Positions 37,462 to 48,197 of a stretch of DNA of 64,000 nucleotides are shown here, piece after piece. Both the position numbers and the translations under genes were made by a program. Origin of the DNA: Hydrocarboniclastica marina (lineage in GTDB: Bacteria > Pseudomonadota > Gammaproteobacteria > Pseudomonadales > Oleiphilaceae); the NCBI RefSeq assembly GCF_004851605.1, contig NZ_CP031093.1, forward strand, positions 2,480,001-2,544,000, read 5' to 3'. Each line of letters opens with the position of its first letter. Position 1 is the first letter of the stretch. The notes under the pieces were generated by a model. That model did not search any database. It had not been told where the DNA came from and worked only from the letters and a program-made list of their open reading frames with translations.

Positions 37462-38654
37462 TATGAATCTCGCGTTAAAGGAGTATTCTTATTTGAAACC
37501 GAAACGCGGTGCAGAAAAACAAAAGCCACCGAGTATGACATCAGATTAAAGTAAGCGCCGAACCATCCGTGGAAGAGGTAGAGCAGCGAAAAACAGGCCA
37601 ACAATAGCGAAACGCGAGCACCCCCATACCGTACCGCAAAATAAAATGGTAAAGTAAGAAAAAGGAGGAGATATAGAATGAGAAAGACAGAATGCTCCCG
37701 CAATATAAAAAACCATCCAGCTATACCTGGGTTAGTATTCCATGATGCGCCAGGCACTCCAAAAATATAGTGGACCATAAAAGAATTAAGACTATGAAAC
37801 TCGCCTCCAAATACCTTTATAGCAGCGTACTGAGGCAGCCCATCTAACCAGTAACTCGAAAAAGCTCCATCCAAATACAGATTCTTAAGCAGGTCAGATC
37901 GCTCGAGGAGAAGTGCAACATGGCCGACGTGTTGAAAACGGTTTACGAGGTAAGAAAAAGCCGTTAGATAATTATCGTACGTCATTATATCCTGAGCCCG
38001 CATAAGAACATCTAATATAGAGGCGCCCTCACGGACCGCCCACTTGGCTTCAAGTATAAAAGGTAGCGAGGCAAGAATGAGAAAAGCGACCCCGAGCAGC
38101 TTAACAGTGCTATTAACAGATAAACGCACGGGGTAGTAGCGGATTATATAAATTATGAATACGATAAATACTCCCCCCATCCACCCTCTCAGCAACATTG
38201 AAATAAGAAATATGAGAACATTGATATGAAAGAGCAAGCTACTTCTAAGTGAAATTGCTATTATGATGAAAAGGAGGTCAGGCTGAAACACTATGAACAC
38301 GTAGTTCAGTAGCGAGCTTTCATCTAGCCTGGCTCCCGTCCCAGCAATGTTAACCGCCATATAGCTATTAAAAATAGCAAACGAAACTTGAAGCACAATT
38401 AACAAATACCCCCACTCCGGCCCAAGAGAAAGAGGTGAACTGCAGTGCCGCATACCTCGACCCACATGAAACATGACGAGCATCGCTAGAAGAAATACAA
38501 ACTGAACAACAAAAGAAGCAATGAACACTGAAGAAGAGATAGCAAAAAACTGATATTCTAAAACCATTCCTCCGTCCACAATTCCCTGCACCAGTGCAAT
38601 AGCATTAGCCAGCAGGTATAAAAGAAAAAGGATGTGGAATGGATTCAATACCAT
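37461..38654 (-). CDS. wzy: O-antigen polymerase (Wzy-like)
   Basis: 397 aa, about ten membrane segments and a long periplasmic loop toward the C-terminus (around the FGGEFHSLNSFMVHYIFGVPG region). No sequence motif is universal in Wzy, so the call rests on topology and on its position among wzx and transferase genes. Notably AT-rich. ATG at 38654 chosen over a TTG two codons upstream. Confidence 0.75.
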   Translation of the reverse strand: MVLNPFHILFLLYLLANAIALVQGIVDGGMVLEYQFFAISSSVFIASFVVQFVFLLAMLVMFHVGRGMRHCSSPLSLGPEWGYLLIVLQVSFAIFNSYMAVNIAGTGARLDESSLLNYVFIVFQPDLLFIIIAISLRSSLLFHINVLIFLISMLLRGWMGGVFIVFIIYIIRYYPVRLSVNSTVKLLGVAFLILASLPFILEAKWAVREGASILDVLMRAQDIMTYDNYLTAFSYLVNRFQHVGHVALLLERSDLLKNLYLDGAFSSYWLDGLPQYAAIKVFGGEFHSLNSFMVHYIFGVPGASWNTNPGIAGWFFILREHSVFLILYLLLFLTLPFYFAVRYGGARVSLLLACFSLLYLFHGWFGAYFNLMSYSVAFVFLHRVSVSNKNTPLTRDS

Positions 38655-38660
38655 CGACAA

Positions 38661-39608
38661 TCAATAGCCCTTGATTTTAGAACGAAGCTTGCATATCTTC
38701 ATCACAACAATCGGCACCTTAGACATATAATAAAATAACGCTTGAACAGACGAATACCGGCTGATCGAGATAGATTTCCTAATATACTTTTTTATACCCT
38801 TTTTATCTCCAACCAGCGCACTCTGGTACGCATAATTAAACATTGCTTTAGCATAGCATTTTCTTAACGCTTCAGGGTCAATTCTGCTCTCATTCAGAGC
38901 GCTTTTAAATATTCTGTCCACACCATGAACTAGCGCCGGATTTATAGAAGAATTTAAGACGCTCATCCCGGACATAGAACGGTAAGCACCTAAAGTACGG
39001 TCTATATGGTAGATACTTCCCATCTTACACTGAGCGACATGTACTTCTATGTCAAGCGCATCGGCGTGCAGATCGCTCCAGTAACTCTGGAATAAATCAT
39101 TGACAAACATTTTGGATGAGTGAGCAAAGAATGGCAGCTCTTTGTATAGCTCTAGTAGAGTGTATTTTCCTTCCGGTTTCGTTTTAAAACTAGGCTTTAT
39201 AAGTTCACCGTTTCGGCTTACTATCTTTACATCATGCGAGCAAATTACGCAGTCGGGATTGGCCTTAAGAGCATCATATTGTGCCTGCAGCTTCCCAGGC
39301 GAAGCATAATCGTCTCCGTCTAGGTGACTTATGTACATCCCTCTGGCAAGCCTATAGCTTGTAACTATATTTTCCACAGCTCCGACATTTTTGTCATGAT
39401 AGTTCCTGACAATTAAATGGGGATGTGTTCGTGCAAACTCTTCAACAATATCTCTGGTACTGTCTTCTGAGCAATCTTCGCCAACAATAATTTCAAACAA
39501 AAAGTCAGTTTGTTGGTCTACTAGACTCTGCAAACATTCCGAAATATAGTTCTCCTGATTGTAGGTTACCACACACACAGATACTCTGATGTCATCTTGG
39601 TTAGCCAT
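38661..39608 (-). CDS. Glycosyltransferase family 2
   Basis: 315 aa GT-A protein. VSVCVVTYNQENYISECLQSL at the N-terminus, EIIVGEDCSEDSTRDIV and the metal-binding SHLDGDDYASPGKL (DxD) are present. The C-terminal 100 residues are basic and helical. AT-rich. Overlaps wzx by 8 bp. Confidence 0.9.
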   Translation of the reverse strand: MANQDDIRVSVCVVTYNQENYISECLQSLVDQQTDFLFEIIVGEDCSEDSTRDIVEEFARTHPHLIVRNYHDKNVGAVENIVTSYRLARGMYISHLDGDDYASPGKLQAQYDALKANPDCVICSHDVKIVSRNGELIKPSFKTKPEGKYTLLELYKELPFFAHSSKMFVNDLFQSYWSDLHADALDIEVHVAQCKMGSIYHIDRTLGAYRSMSGMSVLNSSINPALVHGVDRIFKSALNESRIDPEALRKCYAKAMFNYAYQSALVGDKKGIKKYIRKSISISRYSSVQALFYYMSKVPIVVMKICKLRSKIKGY

Positions 39609-41118
39609 TTCTTACTCGAAGCGATATTACCGTTTTTGCATAGCTTGATGTAAACACCGCCGTGATTAATGCTGTAATGCTTAAAGCAGCCACAACGCCG
39701 AATTCTACAATGCGATCGCCTGTCGGCAGTCCAAGCAAGCTAATGCCCCATAACACGAAAAACACGGGTAAACTGATCTTCGCAATATCTATCAGTAACC
39801 ACTTCGCGTGCAACCCTGGCTCAAGCTTGCTATGTACATACCCCACCCAGAATAACAATAGCATTCCATTCAGGCTTACCCATACCCAACCTGCGCCAAT
39901 TGCACCATAGACTTTAGCTGCATAGATAATTGACGGGATCAGCAAACAGATGGTGACAAGATTGCCAATTAGGTGGTAGCGAAGATTGCCAAGCGCATAC
40001 TGCAGGTAGTACGGGAAAGCCGCCAAAGCCAAGAAACCATTACCGATAGCGTAAAGCCGGAGAATGGGCGCTGACTCCTGTGCTAGTTGACCGTCACCTG
40101 TCCAAGCAAACAATAGCTTTTCGGCTGTGAACGCAACGGTTATAGCAGCCGACCCACAGATTACCGTTACTAGTTGGGATGCATTACGGTAGACCTGAAT
40201 CATTTCGTCATGCTTACCTTCTGAGTGGAGTCTTGCCATCCGTGGCATGATTGCACTGCTGACCGGGCCGCTAATGACCATGATTCCGGACGCAACGAGT
40301 ACAGCAAGCGTGAAGTAACCATACTCGGCCAACGACAAAATACCCGATAGGATCAGTTTGTCGGTTTGGGTAACTAACACCCATATTGAAGAGGTAAACG
40401 CGATTGTAAGTGCAAATCTCAAAACCGGCTTGATTGGCTTAAGCGACCAACCAATTGTTTCCTTCGAGTCAGCTTTACTCGGCAATAAACGGTTACCCAT
40501 CCACCAGAGACCAACCAGTTCTGTCAATGCGATAACCAACTGATGGACAAAGAAAACCAAAGGCGTAAAACCGAATTGCCACATGCTCCCAAACACGGCG
40601 ATAAAGCGCATTGTGGCAATCAACCCGTTGAAACCGCTGAGCCATACTAAGCGTTCAGAGCCAGCAATCACACCACGACAGAGGCCACACAACCACCTTA
40701 GAGCAACGATGATCCCCATGATTTGAACACATACGACGACTTTACCCATGTCGAGTGATTCAACTTGAAGCCACTGTTCTACAATAAGGTCAGCTACTAG
40801 GAACAGGCTAATGCCCCCTATCAAAGCTACCACTAGAAAAATCAAGCTTAGTGCACGATAAAGCTGACGATATGCGAGCGCCGTGATATTGCCTCCGCGG
40901 TAACGGGCTGTTTCGCGCCCAATTGTAGGCGTCAGCCCCATATCGAGTAGGCCAAACCATGCCTGCAGCATAGTGAAAAAACCTACCAAGCCGTAGGCCT
41001 CCGCCCCCATATATTTAATATAGAGAGGTAAAATCATAATACCTACGCCAGTCACATATAGCTGACTGACGTAACCAGATAAAATATTCTTTTTCAGTGA
41101 CAGGTTAGCCCAGCTCAA
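39601..41118 (-). CDS. wzx: O-unit flippase (Wzx-like, polysaccharide export MATE superfamily)
   Basis: 505 aa with about 12-14 membrane segments. It begins LKKNILSGYVSQLYVTGVGIMILPLYIKYMGAEAYGLVGFF, the usual Wzx start. The start is apparently TTG at 41118, overlapping the preceding TGA. It flips undecaprenyl-PP-linked O-units to the periplasm for Wzy. Confidence 0.88.
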   Translation of the reverse strand: MSWANLSLKKNILSGYVSQLYVTGVGIMILPLYIKYMGAEAYGLVGFFTMLQAWFGLLDMGLTPTIGRETARYRGGNITALAYRQLYRALSLIFLVVALIGGISLFLVADLIVEQWLQVESLDMGKVVVCVQIMGIIVALRWLCGLCRGVIAGSERLVWLSGFNGLIATMRFIAVFGSMWQFGFTPLVFFVHQLVIALTELVGLWWMGNRLLPSKADSKETIGWSLKPIKPVLRFALTIAFTSSIWVLVTQTDKLILSGILSLAEYGYFTLAVLVASGIMVISGPVSSAIMPRMARLHSEGKHDEMIQVYRNASQLVTVICGSAAITVAFTAEKLLFAWTGDGQLAQESAPILRLYAIGNGFLALAAFPYYLQYALGNLRYHLIGNLVTICLLIPSIIYAAKVYGAIGAGWVWVSLNGMLLLFWVGYVHSKLEPGLHAKWLLIDIAKISLPVFFVLWGISLLGLPTGDRIVEFGVVAALSITALITAVFTSSYAKTVISLRVRNG

Positions 41119-41531
41119 CCTAATAATGTTCTCATAAATATCTTGCCATTGCGTTCACTGACTATTTTAAAACCAATTCTTTTATAGACTTGGACTGCGA
41201 ATTGATTTCCGCGAAGTACTTCGAGGGAGCATGCTTCGAACCTTCTTTTTTTACAAATATCCAACACGTACCTTATTAGTTTTTGCGAGATCCCTTGCCC
41301 CCTGAAATTTGGAGAAACCAGTACCAATGTTATAAATGCATTCCTTCTTGACGGGTCATTACAGTAAAAGGCAACAAACCCCACGCACTGACCTTCGGCA
41401 TAATGGCTGACAAACTCAGCGTTCGATTTTATTTTTTTCAGATAGTCGTCAAGTGCTATGTCCTTAATGAACTGGCCTCTGCTACTTATTTGTTCTTTTT
41501 TAATGAGTGCTTCGATGAGCTCGTATTCCAT
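41115..41531 (-). CDS. GNAT-family N-acetyltransferase
   Basis: 138 aa. The acetyl-CoA motif A (LVLVSPNFRGQGISQKLI) and FEACSLEVLRGNQFAVQVYKRIGF are intact. Between the ATP-grasp gene and wzx it may N-acetylate the amino sugar made by the VioA-like enzyme, or an attached group. Confidence 0.85.
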   Translation of the reverse strand: MEYELIEALIKKEQISSRGQFIKDIALDDYLKKIKSNAEFVSHYAEGQCVGFVAFYCNDPSRRNAFITLVLVSPNFRGQGISQKLIRYVLDICKKRRFEACSLEVLRGNQFAVQVYKRIGFKIVSERNGKIFMRTLLG

Positions 41532-41549
41532 CAGCGTTCAACCTGAATT

Positions 41550-42743
41550 CTATTCAGTGATAACACGGATGTCTTGCTCCATATTCTCTATCATATCCAG
41601 CATTACACCCATGGTTGGGTATTGAAGGATCATAGTACCTAGAGTGTCGTTCGAACCGCCAAACTTCCTGACTTTATCACCCGGCCTAACCTGAATATCT
41701 TGCTCAACAATATAGCGCTTGGCCCGGTCTGAAACCCACAGTTCTTTAAACGTGCCTTCTTCAAGCGCGTGCACCATATAACTGGACCAGTAGCCCTGGG
41801 ATTTTTTCATTGCCAGCTCTTTACATTCCAACCCCAATGCCGCGTCAACAGTGTACTGAATAAGGTCAACAGTCGTTGAATAACGGATTACTTCAGGTAT
41901 AAGACAGCCGCCATTTCTCGGCCCCAACTCCAAGAAATAGAACTTCCCGTCTTCAGAAAATACGAAGTCAAAATTCAGCGCGCCCGTTTTCATCCCTAGC
42001 AGTGTTAGTAGCCGCTGCGTTTCTTTGTGGGCCACCTCCAAGAGGTTATCCGCATGCGATGTTGGGAATGTCTGGCCGATGGGCACAAGGCCGTTACAAA
42101 GCTTGTCGAAATGCTCATCTGCCCAACAACGAAATACCAGACTACCGTCGACAACAAAGCCATCTCCCGCTACTTGGTAACCTGCTTTGACGATCCGTTC
42201 CTCTATAACAACTTTTTTTTCACGCGAGTATGCAAGCGCATGAGCAAACGACGATTCGAAGTCTTCCAGGTTCTGCAGATGGGTAACGCCTTTGCTTCCG
42301 GATGAATCCACCGGCTTTACAAATACAGGGACACCGATCTCGTTCAGCCACGCTCCAGCCGAGGCCATGTCGTAGAACGACTTTGATCGCGGTACATTGA
42401 ACCCATTCTCAGCCAGGAAACTGCGAAATAGGTCCTTGCGAGCCAAAATTTCTACAGAAGCGTAGGGGTTACCTGGCAAACCGAGCTTTTCTGAAACAAA
42501 GGCTGCTGTTGGAGCAGATGGGTCTGAGGCATATGCAACAATACCGTCGATTTTTAATCTAGTAGCTAGCTCAAGTACTGCTGCCTTATCGGTGGTTGAT
42601 ACGTTGTGGTACTCATGCGCCAACTTGTGCCCAGGGTTGTCTGGAAGGTAGTCACAAGTGATGACATAGTGTCCCTCTTTTAATGCATATCTGATGGGAG
42701 GAATCTGCGTTGGCGCCCCGCCCAGGAAAAGAATGCGTTTCAT
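41550..42743 (-). CDS. ATP-grasp ligase
   Basis: 397 aa. An N-terminal pre-ATP-grasp Rossmann-like region (ILFLGGAPTQIPPIRYALKEGH) is followed by the ATP-grasp domain with PVFVKPVDSSGSKGVTHL, VVIEERIV and the metal-binding FYFLELGPRNGGCLIPEV. Such enzymes join an amino or carboxyl compound via an acyl-phosphate. Next to an aminosugar transaminase it plausibly acylates the sugar amine with an amino acid. Overlaps the aminotransferase by 4 bp. Confidence 0.85.
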   Translation of the reverse strand: MKRILFLGGAPTQIPPIRYALKEGHYVITCDYLPDNPGHKLAHEYHNVSTTDKAAVLELATRLKIDGIVAYASDPSAPTAAFVSEKLGLPGNPYASVEILARKDLFRSFLAENGFNVPRSKSFYDMASAGAWLNEIGVPVFVKPVDSSGSKGVTHLQNLEDFESSFAHALAYSREKKVVIEERIVKAGYQVAGDGFVVDGSLVFRCWADEHFDKLCNGLVPIGQTFPTSHADNLLEVAHKETQRLLTLLGMKTGALNFDFVFSEDGKFYFLELGPRNGGCLIPEVIRYSTTVDLIQYTVDAALGLECKELAMKKSQGYWSSYMVHALEEGTFKELWVSDRAKRYIVEQDIQVRPGDKVRKFGGSNDTLGTMILQYPTMGVMLDMIENMEQDIRVITE

Positions 42744-43843
42744 GACGCGACCACCTCTTTAACAAGATCGGTAATAAGAGACAATTCTGCTGGCTTTAAG
42801 GCCGCGTAAATGGGCAAGCACAAGATGCGGCTTGCTATATCACGGGATACCGGCATCGTTTGACCTGTCCCCATCTCAAGCTCCGCCTGATCAAGTGATG
42901 GATAAAAGTAGCGCCTTGCAGTAACGCCAGCCTCGCTTAGCCGGTGTAAAACGGCCAGCGCCTGTGCTTGAGATTCGAAAACCACGGGTAGATAGGCATG
43001 GTTTGAGTTTGCTTCCATGTTCCACTGTTGCCGCTCTACGCAAAGAGGCAGGTGTTTATCGTAATGCCGTGATACTAATGAGCGAGCTGTGACATTAGAC
43101 TCAATCTCATCTAATACACACAGTCCCATGGCAGCCTGAAATTCGTTCATTTTGGCATTGATGCCTAGCTCACCGATGCTATCGGGACCGGTGATACCAA
43201 AGTTAATCAGCTTAGTAGCACGTTGATGGTCTTCTTTACGCTTGAAAACTATGGCGCCACCTTCAATGGTATGGAAAAGTTTGGTCGCGTGGAAACTGAG
43301 AGTCGACGCATCGCCATAGTTGAGCAGGCTCTGATTTCTGAACCTTACGCCAAACGCGTGCGAGGCGTCATACACGATTTTAAGCTTATGACGGGCAGCA
43401 ACACGGTCAATCGCCTCAACATCACACGCGTTGCCGAACACATGCACAGGCACTATCGCGCGGCTATTGGGTGTGATTGCCGCTTCGATTTTTTCTGGGT
43501 CAATACACCATGTGTTAGAGTCAATATCGGCGAAGATCGGCTGGACGCCTTCCCACTTCAGTGAACTAGCCGTTGCAATAAAAGTAAACGGCGTAGTGAT
43601 TGCTTCAGGTGTGGCTGCGCGGTTGCTTTCAGCAATATCTAGAGATCGGTATGCCACCTGCAATGCCAACGTGCCGTTGGATACAAGCAGCAAGTTCTCT
43701 ACTCCTAAATAGGCTTCCAACCTTTGAGTCAACTCCTGTACTAAGACGCCATTGTTAGTTAGCCACTGGCGCTCGTAGATACTATCTATGTAGTCTTTCA
43801 ATTTTTGCTGGCTGGGGAGGTAGGGCTTAGTGACGGGGATCAT
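42740..43843 (-). CDS. DegT/DnrJ/EryC1-family sugar aminotransferase (VioA-like)
   Basis: 367 aa PLP enzyme. Conserved regions: [40 protein letters not shown] and the PLP lysine in [19 protein letters not shown], the last closely resembling VioA. Using dTDP-4-keto-6-deoxyglucose from RmlAB it would make dTDP-4-amino-4,6-dideoxyglucose. Position and the absence of rmlC/rmlD support this. Overlaps rmlA by 4 bp. Confidence 0.88.
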   Translation of the reverse strand: MIPVTKPYLPSQQKLKDYIDSIYERQWLTNNGVLVQELTQRLEAYLGVENLLLVSNGTLALQVAYRSLDIAESNRAATPEAITTPFTFIATASSLKWEGVQPIFADIDSNTWCIDPEKIEAAITPNSRAIVPVHVFGNACDVEAIDRVAARHKLKIVYDASHAFGVRFRNQSLLNYGDASTLSFHATKLFHTIEGGAIVFKRKEDHQRATKLINFGITGPDSIGELGINAKMNEFQAAMGLCVLDEIESNVTARSLVSRHYDKHLPLCVERQQWNMEANSNHAYLPVVFESQAQALAVLHRLSEAGVTARRYFYPSLDQAELEMGTGQTMPVSRDIASRILCLPIYAALKPAELSLITDLVKEVVAS

Positions 43844-44721
43844 TTAGCTTCCCTCGCGATGTCCATGAGGTATTCGCCGTAGCCATTTTTCTTGAGTTGG
43901 TCAGCTTGTGCCACTAAGCGATCTAGGCTCAACCACTCTTGGTTGTAGGCAATCTCTTCCAGACAGGCAATTTTGTATCCCTGGCGTTTTTCCACGGTTT
44001 CTACAAACTGGGCAGCTTCCAGCAGACTCTCATGTGTACCGGTGTCTAGCCAGGCAAAGCCCCGCCCAAGAAGTTCGACGTTAAGCTCTCCCTGTTCGAG
44101 GTATGCTCTGTTTATGTCAGTGATTTCCAGTTCACCCCGGCGGGAGGGTTCGATCGTCTTGGCAATCTTAACCACCCGATTATCGTAGAAGTACAGGCCG
44201 GTAACAGCGAATTGAGACTGTGGTTTCAGGGGCTTCTCTTCGATAGAAATTGCTCTGTGGTTGGTGTCGAACGCAACCACTCCAAAGCGCTCCGGGTCTT
44301 TTACTTGATAGCCGAAAACAGTCGCTCCTTGCCCTGCCTCTGTGCGCTGCACCGCTTCACGCAACTTTGGAGTAAAACCCTGGCCATAGAATATATTATC
44401 CCCCAGCACCAGGCAGACGCTGCTGTCCCCGATAAACTCCTCGCCAACTATAAACGCCTGCGCAAGACCGTCCGGCCGTGGCTGCTGAGCGTAACTCAGG
44501 CTTATACCGAATTGCTCGCCAGTACCAAGCGCCCGCTTGAAACTAGGCTCGTCTTCAGGCGTGGTAATAATCAGAATATCGCGAATACCCGCAAGCATAA
44601 GTACAGAAAGCGGATAGTAGATCATCGGCTTATCGTAAACAGGCAGAAGTTGTTTAGAGGTCCCGAGGGTTATGGGGTAAAGGCGGGTACCCGAACCGCC
44701 AGCTAGGACTATGCCCTTCAT
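43840..44721 (-). CDS. rmlA: Glucose-1-phosphate thymidylyltransferase
   Basis: 293 aa. [38 protein letters not shown] is diagnostic, with [10 protein letters not shown] and the [13 protein letters not shown] region. Makes dTDP-glucose. Overlaps rmlB by 4 bp. Confidence 0.96.
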   Translation of the reverse strand: MKGIVLAGGSGTRLYPITLGTSKQLLPVYDKPMIYYPLSVLMLAGIRDILIITTPEDEPSFKRALGTGEQFGISLSYAQQPRPDGLAQAFIVGEEFIGDSSVCLVLGDNIFYGQGFTPKLREAVQRTEAGQGATVFGYQVKDPERFGVVAFDTNHRAISIEEKPLKPQSQFAVTGLYFYDNRVVKIAKTIEPSRRGELEITDINRAYLEQGELNVELLGRGFAWLDTGTHESLLEAAQFVETVEKRQGYKIACLEEIAYNQEWLSLDRLVAQADQLKKNGYGEYLMDIAREAK

Positions 44722-45782
44722 GCGCTCACTCCTAGCCTTTCCCGGCGATAGTTACCGTCCTGAACCCGCCTGCACCAGTCCAGATTTGCAAGATACCATT
44801 CGACCGTTTTTCTGACACCCGTCTCGAACGTCTCTTCAGGGATCCATGCGAGTTCACGCCGAATTTTGCTGGCGTCGACGGCATATCGCATGTCATGGCC
44901 GGGGCGATCGGTAACAAAAGTAATAAGGTCACTGTAGCTGGTTAGCCCCGCGGGCTTTTGGGGCATCAGTTCGTCCAGAAGTTCACATAGAATACGGACG
45001 ACCTCAATGTTTTTCTTCTCGTTATGGCCACCAATATTGTAGGTTTCCCCCACCTCCCCTTCGGTGATCACCTTGTAAAGAGCTCGGGCGTGGTCATCCA
45101 CGTAGAGCCAGTCGCGAATCTGTTCACCTCTGCCATAGACTGGCAACGGCTTGCCTTCCAGCGCATTCAGAATCGTCAGAGGGATCAGCTTCTCGGGAAA
45201 ATGGTACGGCCCGTAGTTATTTGAGCAGTTTGTGATCAGGATTGGCAGTCCATAGGTTCTGTACCACGCCCGCACTAGGTGATCCGAGCAAGCTTTGCTA
45301 GCTGAATAAGGACTACTGGGAGCGTATGGGGTCGTCTCCGCGAACAGGTTGCCCGTCTCGCCCAGGTCGCCATACACCTCATCCGTGCTTATATGATGGA
45401 AGCGAAAAGTACTCTTGCGCGTGTCCTCCAAACTAGTCCAGAACGCCCTCGCAGCCTCCAGCAGTGTATAAGTGCCTGTGATATTTGTTTCGATAAACGC
45501 GGCAGGGCCGTCTATTGAGCGGTCGACGTGACTTTCAGCCGCAAGGTGCATGATGACGTCCGGCTGATGTTCGGCCAACACTCTGTCTACTCCAGCACGG
45601 TCGCAGATATCAACCTGCTCAAAGGCGTAACGAGGGTTTTCGCTTACTTCCGCCAGTGCCTCGAGGTTGCCAGCGTAAGTGAGCTTATCAAGATTGACCA
45701 CTTCGTCGCCGGTGTGTTCAATGATGGAACGGATAAGGGCTGACCCTATGAATCCGGCACCGCCGGTAACAAGAAGTTTCAT
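44718..45782 (-). CDS. rmlB: dTDP-glucose 4,6-dehydratase
   Basis: 354 aa extended [36 protein letters not shown], the catalytic [10 protein letters not shown] and [15 protein letters not shown] are present. Produces dTDP-4-keto-6-deoxyglucose. It is the first gene of the tightly overlapping group running to the flippase. rmlC and rmlD are absent from the window, so rhamnose is not the evident product. Confidence 0.96.
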   Translation of the reverse strand: MKLLVTGGAGFIGSALIRSIIEHTGDEVVNLDKLTYAGNLEALAEVSENPRYAFEQVDICDRAGVDRVLAEHQPDVIMHLAAESHVDRSIDGPAAFIETNITGTYTLLEAARAFWTSLEDTRKSTFRFHHISTDEVYGDLGETGNLFAETTPYAPSSPYSASKACSDHLVRAWYRTYGLPILITNCSNNYGPYHFPEKLIPLTILNALEGKPLPVYGRGEQIRDWLYVDDHARALYKVITEGEVGETYNIGGHNEKKNIEVVRILCELLDELMPQKPAGLTSYSDLITFVTDRPGHDMRYAVDASKIRRELAWIPEETFETGVRKTVEWYLANLDWCRRVQDGNYRRERLGVSA

Positions 45783-45940
45783 GACGTAAGTTGCGCTCTA
45801 TATGTTGGTTGGCTCACCCAAGAATCCGATGAATACTCTCTGGGCTCGACTGAGGTCAAAAGCGTGATTATTGGGGGGGCATCAGATACTGGATGTTCCC
45901 GTTGTGAAGCGGGATTTCGTGCCGGAGGATCGTCCCAACG

Positions 45941-46873
45941 CTAAGCGTTGCTTCGAACCCGACCCACAAACTCCACAAGAAACGCCAAGAAAACGCCAAA
46001 CATAAGCCCAAGCATCGCGCCGATGATCAGGATCAAGCTACGCCCTGTACCCGACGGAGATATGGAAGCTGTCGCAATGTTCACCACTCGAGTCGGCTTG
46101 ATCCATGAACGCTTCAGTTCTTCTTCCTCGATCTCACCCTGAAGTTCGTTGATTTTACTCTCCCGCTTCGCGAGCTGTTCCGAAAGCTGCAACTGACTGA
46201 GGACTAGCGTCAACGCATTGCTCGAGCTGCTCAGGGTTGCTTTCATACCATCCGCCGCACTTTGGGCATTAGCTGTGACGTCGCCTTCGTTCTGAAGCTG
46301 TGTAGTGGTCTGTCCGAGCTGAACCAATAGCGCCTTCAGGCTTTTCAACTGCTCCTCTTGCGTTGCCAGGGAAGCCCTCAAATTGTCCAACCTGATGCTG
46401 CTTTCACGCTCGAGGAGAGAGAGTTTGTCGCTGTGATCACTCGTCAGCGCTTGTGCCATGGCGGCATGAAAATCCGCAACCAGCGATTGCCCATCCTCAG
46501 GCGCTTCAGACCTAAGGTTTACGAAACTGTTCCCTTCATCAGCATTAACCTGGGTCCGAAATGGGATGCTTTCCAGGTCGCGCTTATCGACGAATTCCCG
46601 CTCCACAACGGGCACAACCCGGCTTTCGAGGACACTCTTGGCTCCTGTAGCTGTAGCGACGTATTTATCCAACCCAAATTCGCCGATTAGGATGCTGGTC
46701 GTGTACGTATATTGGCGCTCTTTAGTGAGGGCGAAAGCGAGGGCACCTAGTACACAGACCAAAAACGTCCCGAGGATCCAGTACCTTCGGCGAATCAGCA
46801 CCCTGGCGAGGTCGACCAGACTGATCTCGTCGTCATATTGGCGGCGATACTCTTGTAGATCCTGTCCGGACAT
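45941..46873 (-). CDS. wzz: Chain-length determinant protein (Wzz family)
   Basis: 310 aa. Two membrane segments, near residues 32-52 and 272-295, frame a periplasmic coiled-coil region, the polysaccharide co-polymerase type 1 layout. It lacks a kinase domain. ATG at 46873 gives the usual short cytoplasmic N-terminus ending in SLVDLARVLIRRRYWI. Controls O-antigen modal length with Wzy. Confidence 0.88.
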   Translation of the reverse strand: MSGQDLQEYRRQYDDEISLVDLARVLIRRRYWILGTFLVCVLGALAFALTKERQYTYTTSILIGEFGLDKYVATATGAKSVLESRVVPVVEREFVDKRDLESIPFRTQVNADEGNSFVNLRSEAPEDGQSLVADFHAAMAQALTSDHSDKLSLLERESSIRLDNLRASLATQEEQLKSLKALLVQLGQTTTQLQNEGDVTANAQSAADGMKATLSSSSNALTLVLSQLQLSEQLAKRESKINELQGEIEEEELKRSWIKPTRVVNIATASISPSGTGRSLILIIGAMLGLMFGVFLAFLVEFVGRVRSNA

Positions 46874-47073
46874 TGGTTCAACCTGAGTCAAATTCTGAAG
46901 CGCGAATGATACGGCGCGAGCACCGAACACTCAATGTTTACGGGAGTTGTTCTGTACTGAAATGGTAACGGGGCTAAGCGACCCGTGGCGGAGCATGTGT
47001 AGGATTTTTTGCTCGTCTGCAGAAGGGAAACCACATTTTCGCCCTGCCCACGAGGTGGTCCGCAATGCGTACT

Positions 47074-47844
47074 TTACTGAAATCGGGCTATGAAATGGGG
47101 ATTGAGCAGAGTTTCTTCCTGATTGTAGAGAAGCGGATCGCCTTTGACTGTGCTGATCCGTCCGCCGGCTCCCAGAAGGACCGCATGCGCTGCAGCAGTA
47201 TCCCATTCGGAAGTGGGTCCTAGCCGTGGGTACAGGTCAGCTTTACCTTCGGCGATTCGGCAAATCTTGAGGGAGCTCCCGGCCTGGACCAGTTCAACCG
47301 GGCCCAGCTTATCGATATAGGCACGAGTTTCTTCATTCAGATGGCTCTTGCTGGCCAGAACGCGCAGCTTCGATGCCGGGGCTGATACTTTGAGCTCGCG
47401 CACGGTTCCAACGCTGCCTCGGTGCCAGGCGCCAGTGGCTTCACCGCCCCAGTAATAGTCACCGGTGACAGGCACACTGACTACGCCGAGGATAGGCTGG
47501 CCGCCCTCGATCAGAGCGATGTTTACGGTGAACTCGCCAGAGCGGTTCAGGAACTCTCGGGTTCCATCCAAGGGATCGACCAACCAGTAGCGCTGCCATT
47601 GCTGTCGGGTTGACCAGGGGATATTCGCGGCTTCTTCCGAGAGTATGGGTGTGTCAGGTGTGAGCCTGGTCAGGCCGTCCATAATGATGTGATGGGCAGC
47701 CATGTCGGCAGCGGTGACTGGGCTGTTATCGCCCTTATACTCTACGGCAATGACTGTCCGGTAGACCTCGAGAATAGCCTCTCCCGCGGCTTCGGCTATT
47801 TCCAGAAGCTCAGGGATGATTGCCTGGATTGCGTTCTTGTCCAT
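47074..47844 (-). CDS. cysQ: 3'(2'),5'-bisphosphate nucleotidase
   Basis: 256 aa inositol-monophosphatase superfamily. The metal motifs ILSEEAANIPW, WLVDPLDGTREF and the C-terminal TSEWDTAAAHAVLLGAGGRI are intact. It hydrolyses PAP to AMP, protecting sulfate assimilation and RNA turnover. Monocistronic between the O-antigen locus and comEA. Confidence 0.94.
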   Translation of the reverse strand: MDKNAIQAIIPELLEIAEAAGEAILEVYRTVIAVEYKGDNSPVTAADMAAHHIIMDGLTRLTPDTPILSEEAANIPWSTRQQWQRYWLVDPLDGTREFLNRSGEFTVNIALIEGGQPILGVVSVPVTGDYYWGGEATGAWHRGSVGTVRELKVSAPASKLRVLASKSHLNEETRAYIDKLGPVELVQAGSSLKICRIAEGKADLYPRLGPTSEWDTAAAHAVLLGAGGRISTVKGDPLLYNQEETLLNPHFIARFQ

Positions 47845-48197
47845 ATCGCGGGACCTGTTCGATAGATTGCGATTGCTCTTATCAAACGGATTTTATCACA
47901 GGGGTAAACGGCAGCTACTGAAAGCCCGAACTCTGAAGCGAGGAGGAGCGTCGACACTAGGCCTACGGAATGATCAGCTTCGTATCCGGATAGCGCTGTC
48001 TCAACTGTCGTTGCAGCGTTTCCTTTGCGTTGTTGGCGACGTATGAAGGGGCTTTTATTGCCGTAGATAGGCCAGATTAAGGGCCAGCGTGCTTGAGATT
48101 GAGCCGAACATTTGAAAGCTGAAATTTGAGACTTGAAATTTGGCGGTTGAAAGTTAAAAGGCGAGTGCTGATGCGCAATCCCGCCTTTTCGTCCGGC
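47845..48197. other. 353-bp intergenic region
   Basis: No complete gene is visible. A minus-strand frame ending TKLIIP (stop near 47965) resembles a gene tail but has no start. A low-complexity stretch of TTGAAA-type repeats lies at about 48110-48160. Confidence 0.4.

Noticed and set aside
45783-45940. JUMPstart/ops element for RfaH control of the O-antigen locus
   Set aside because: I looked for GGCGGTAG on the minus strand upstream of rmlB and wzz and did not see it.
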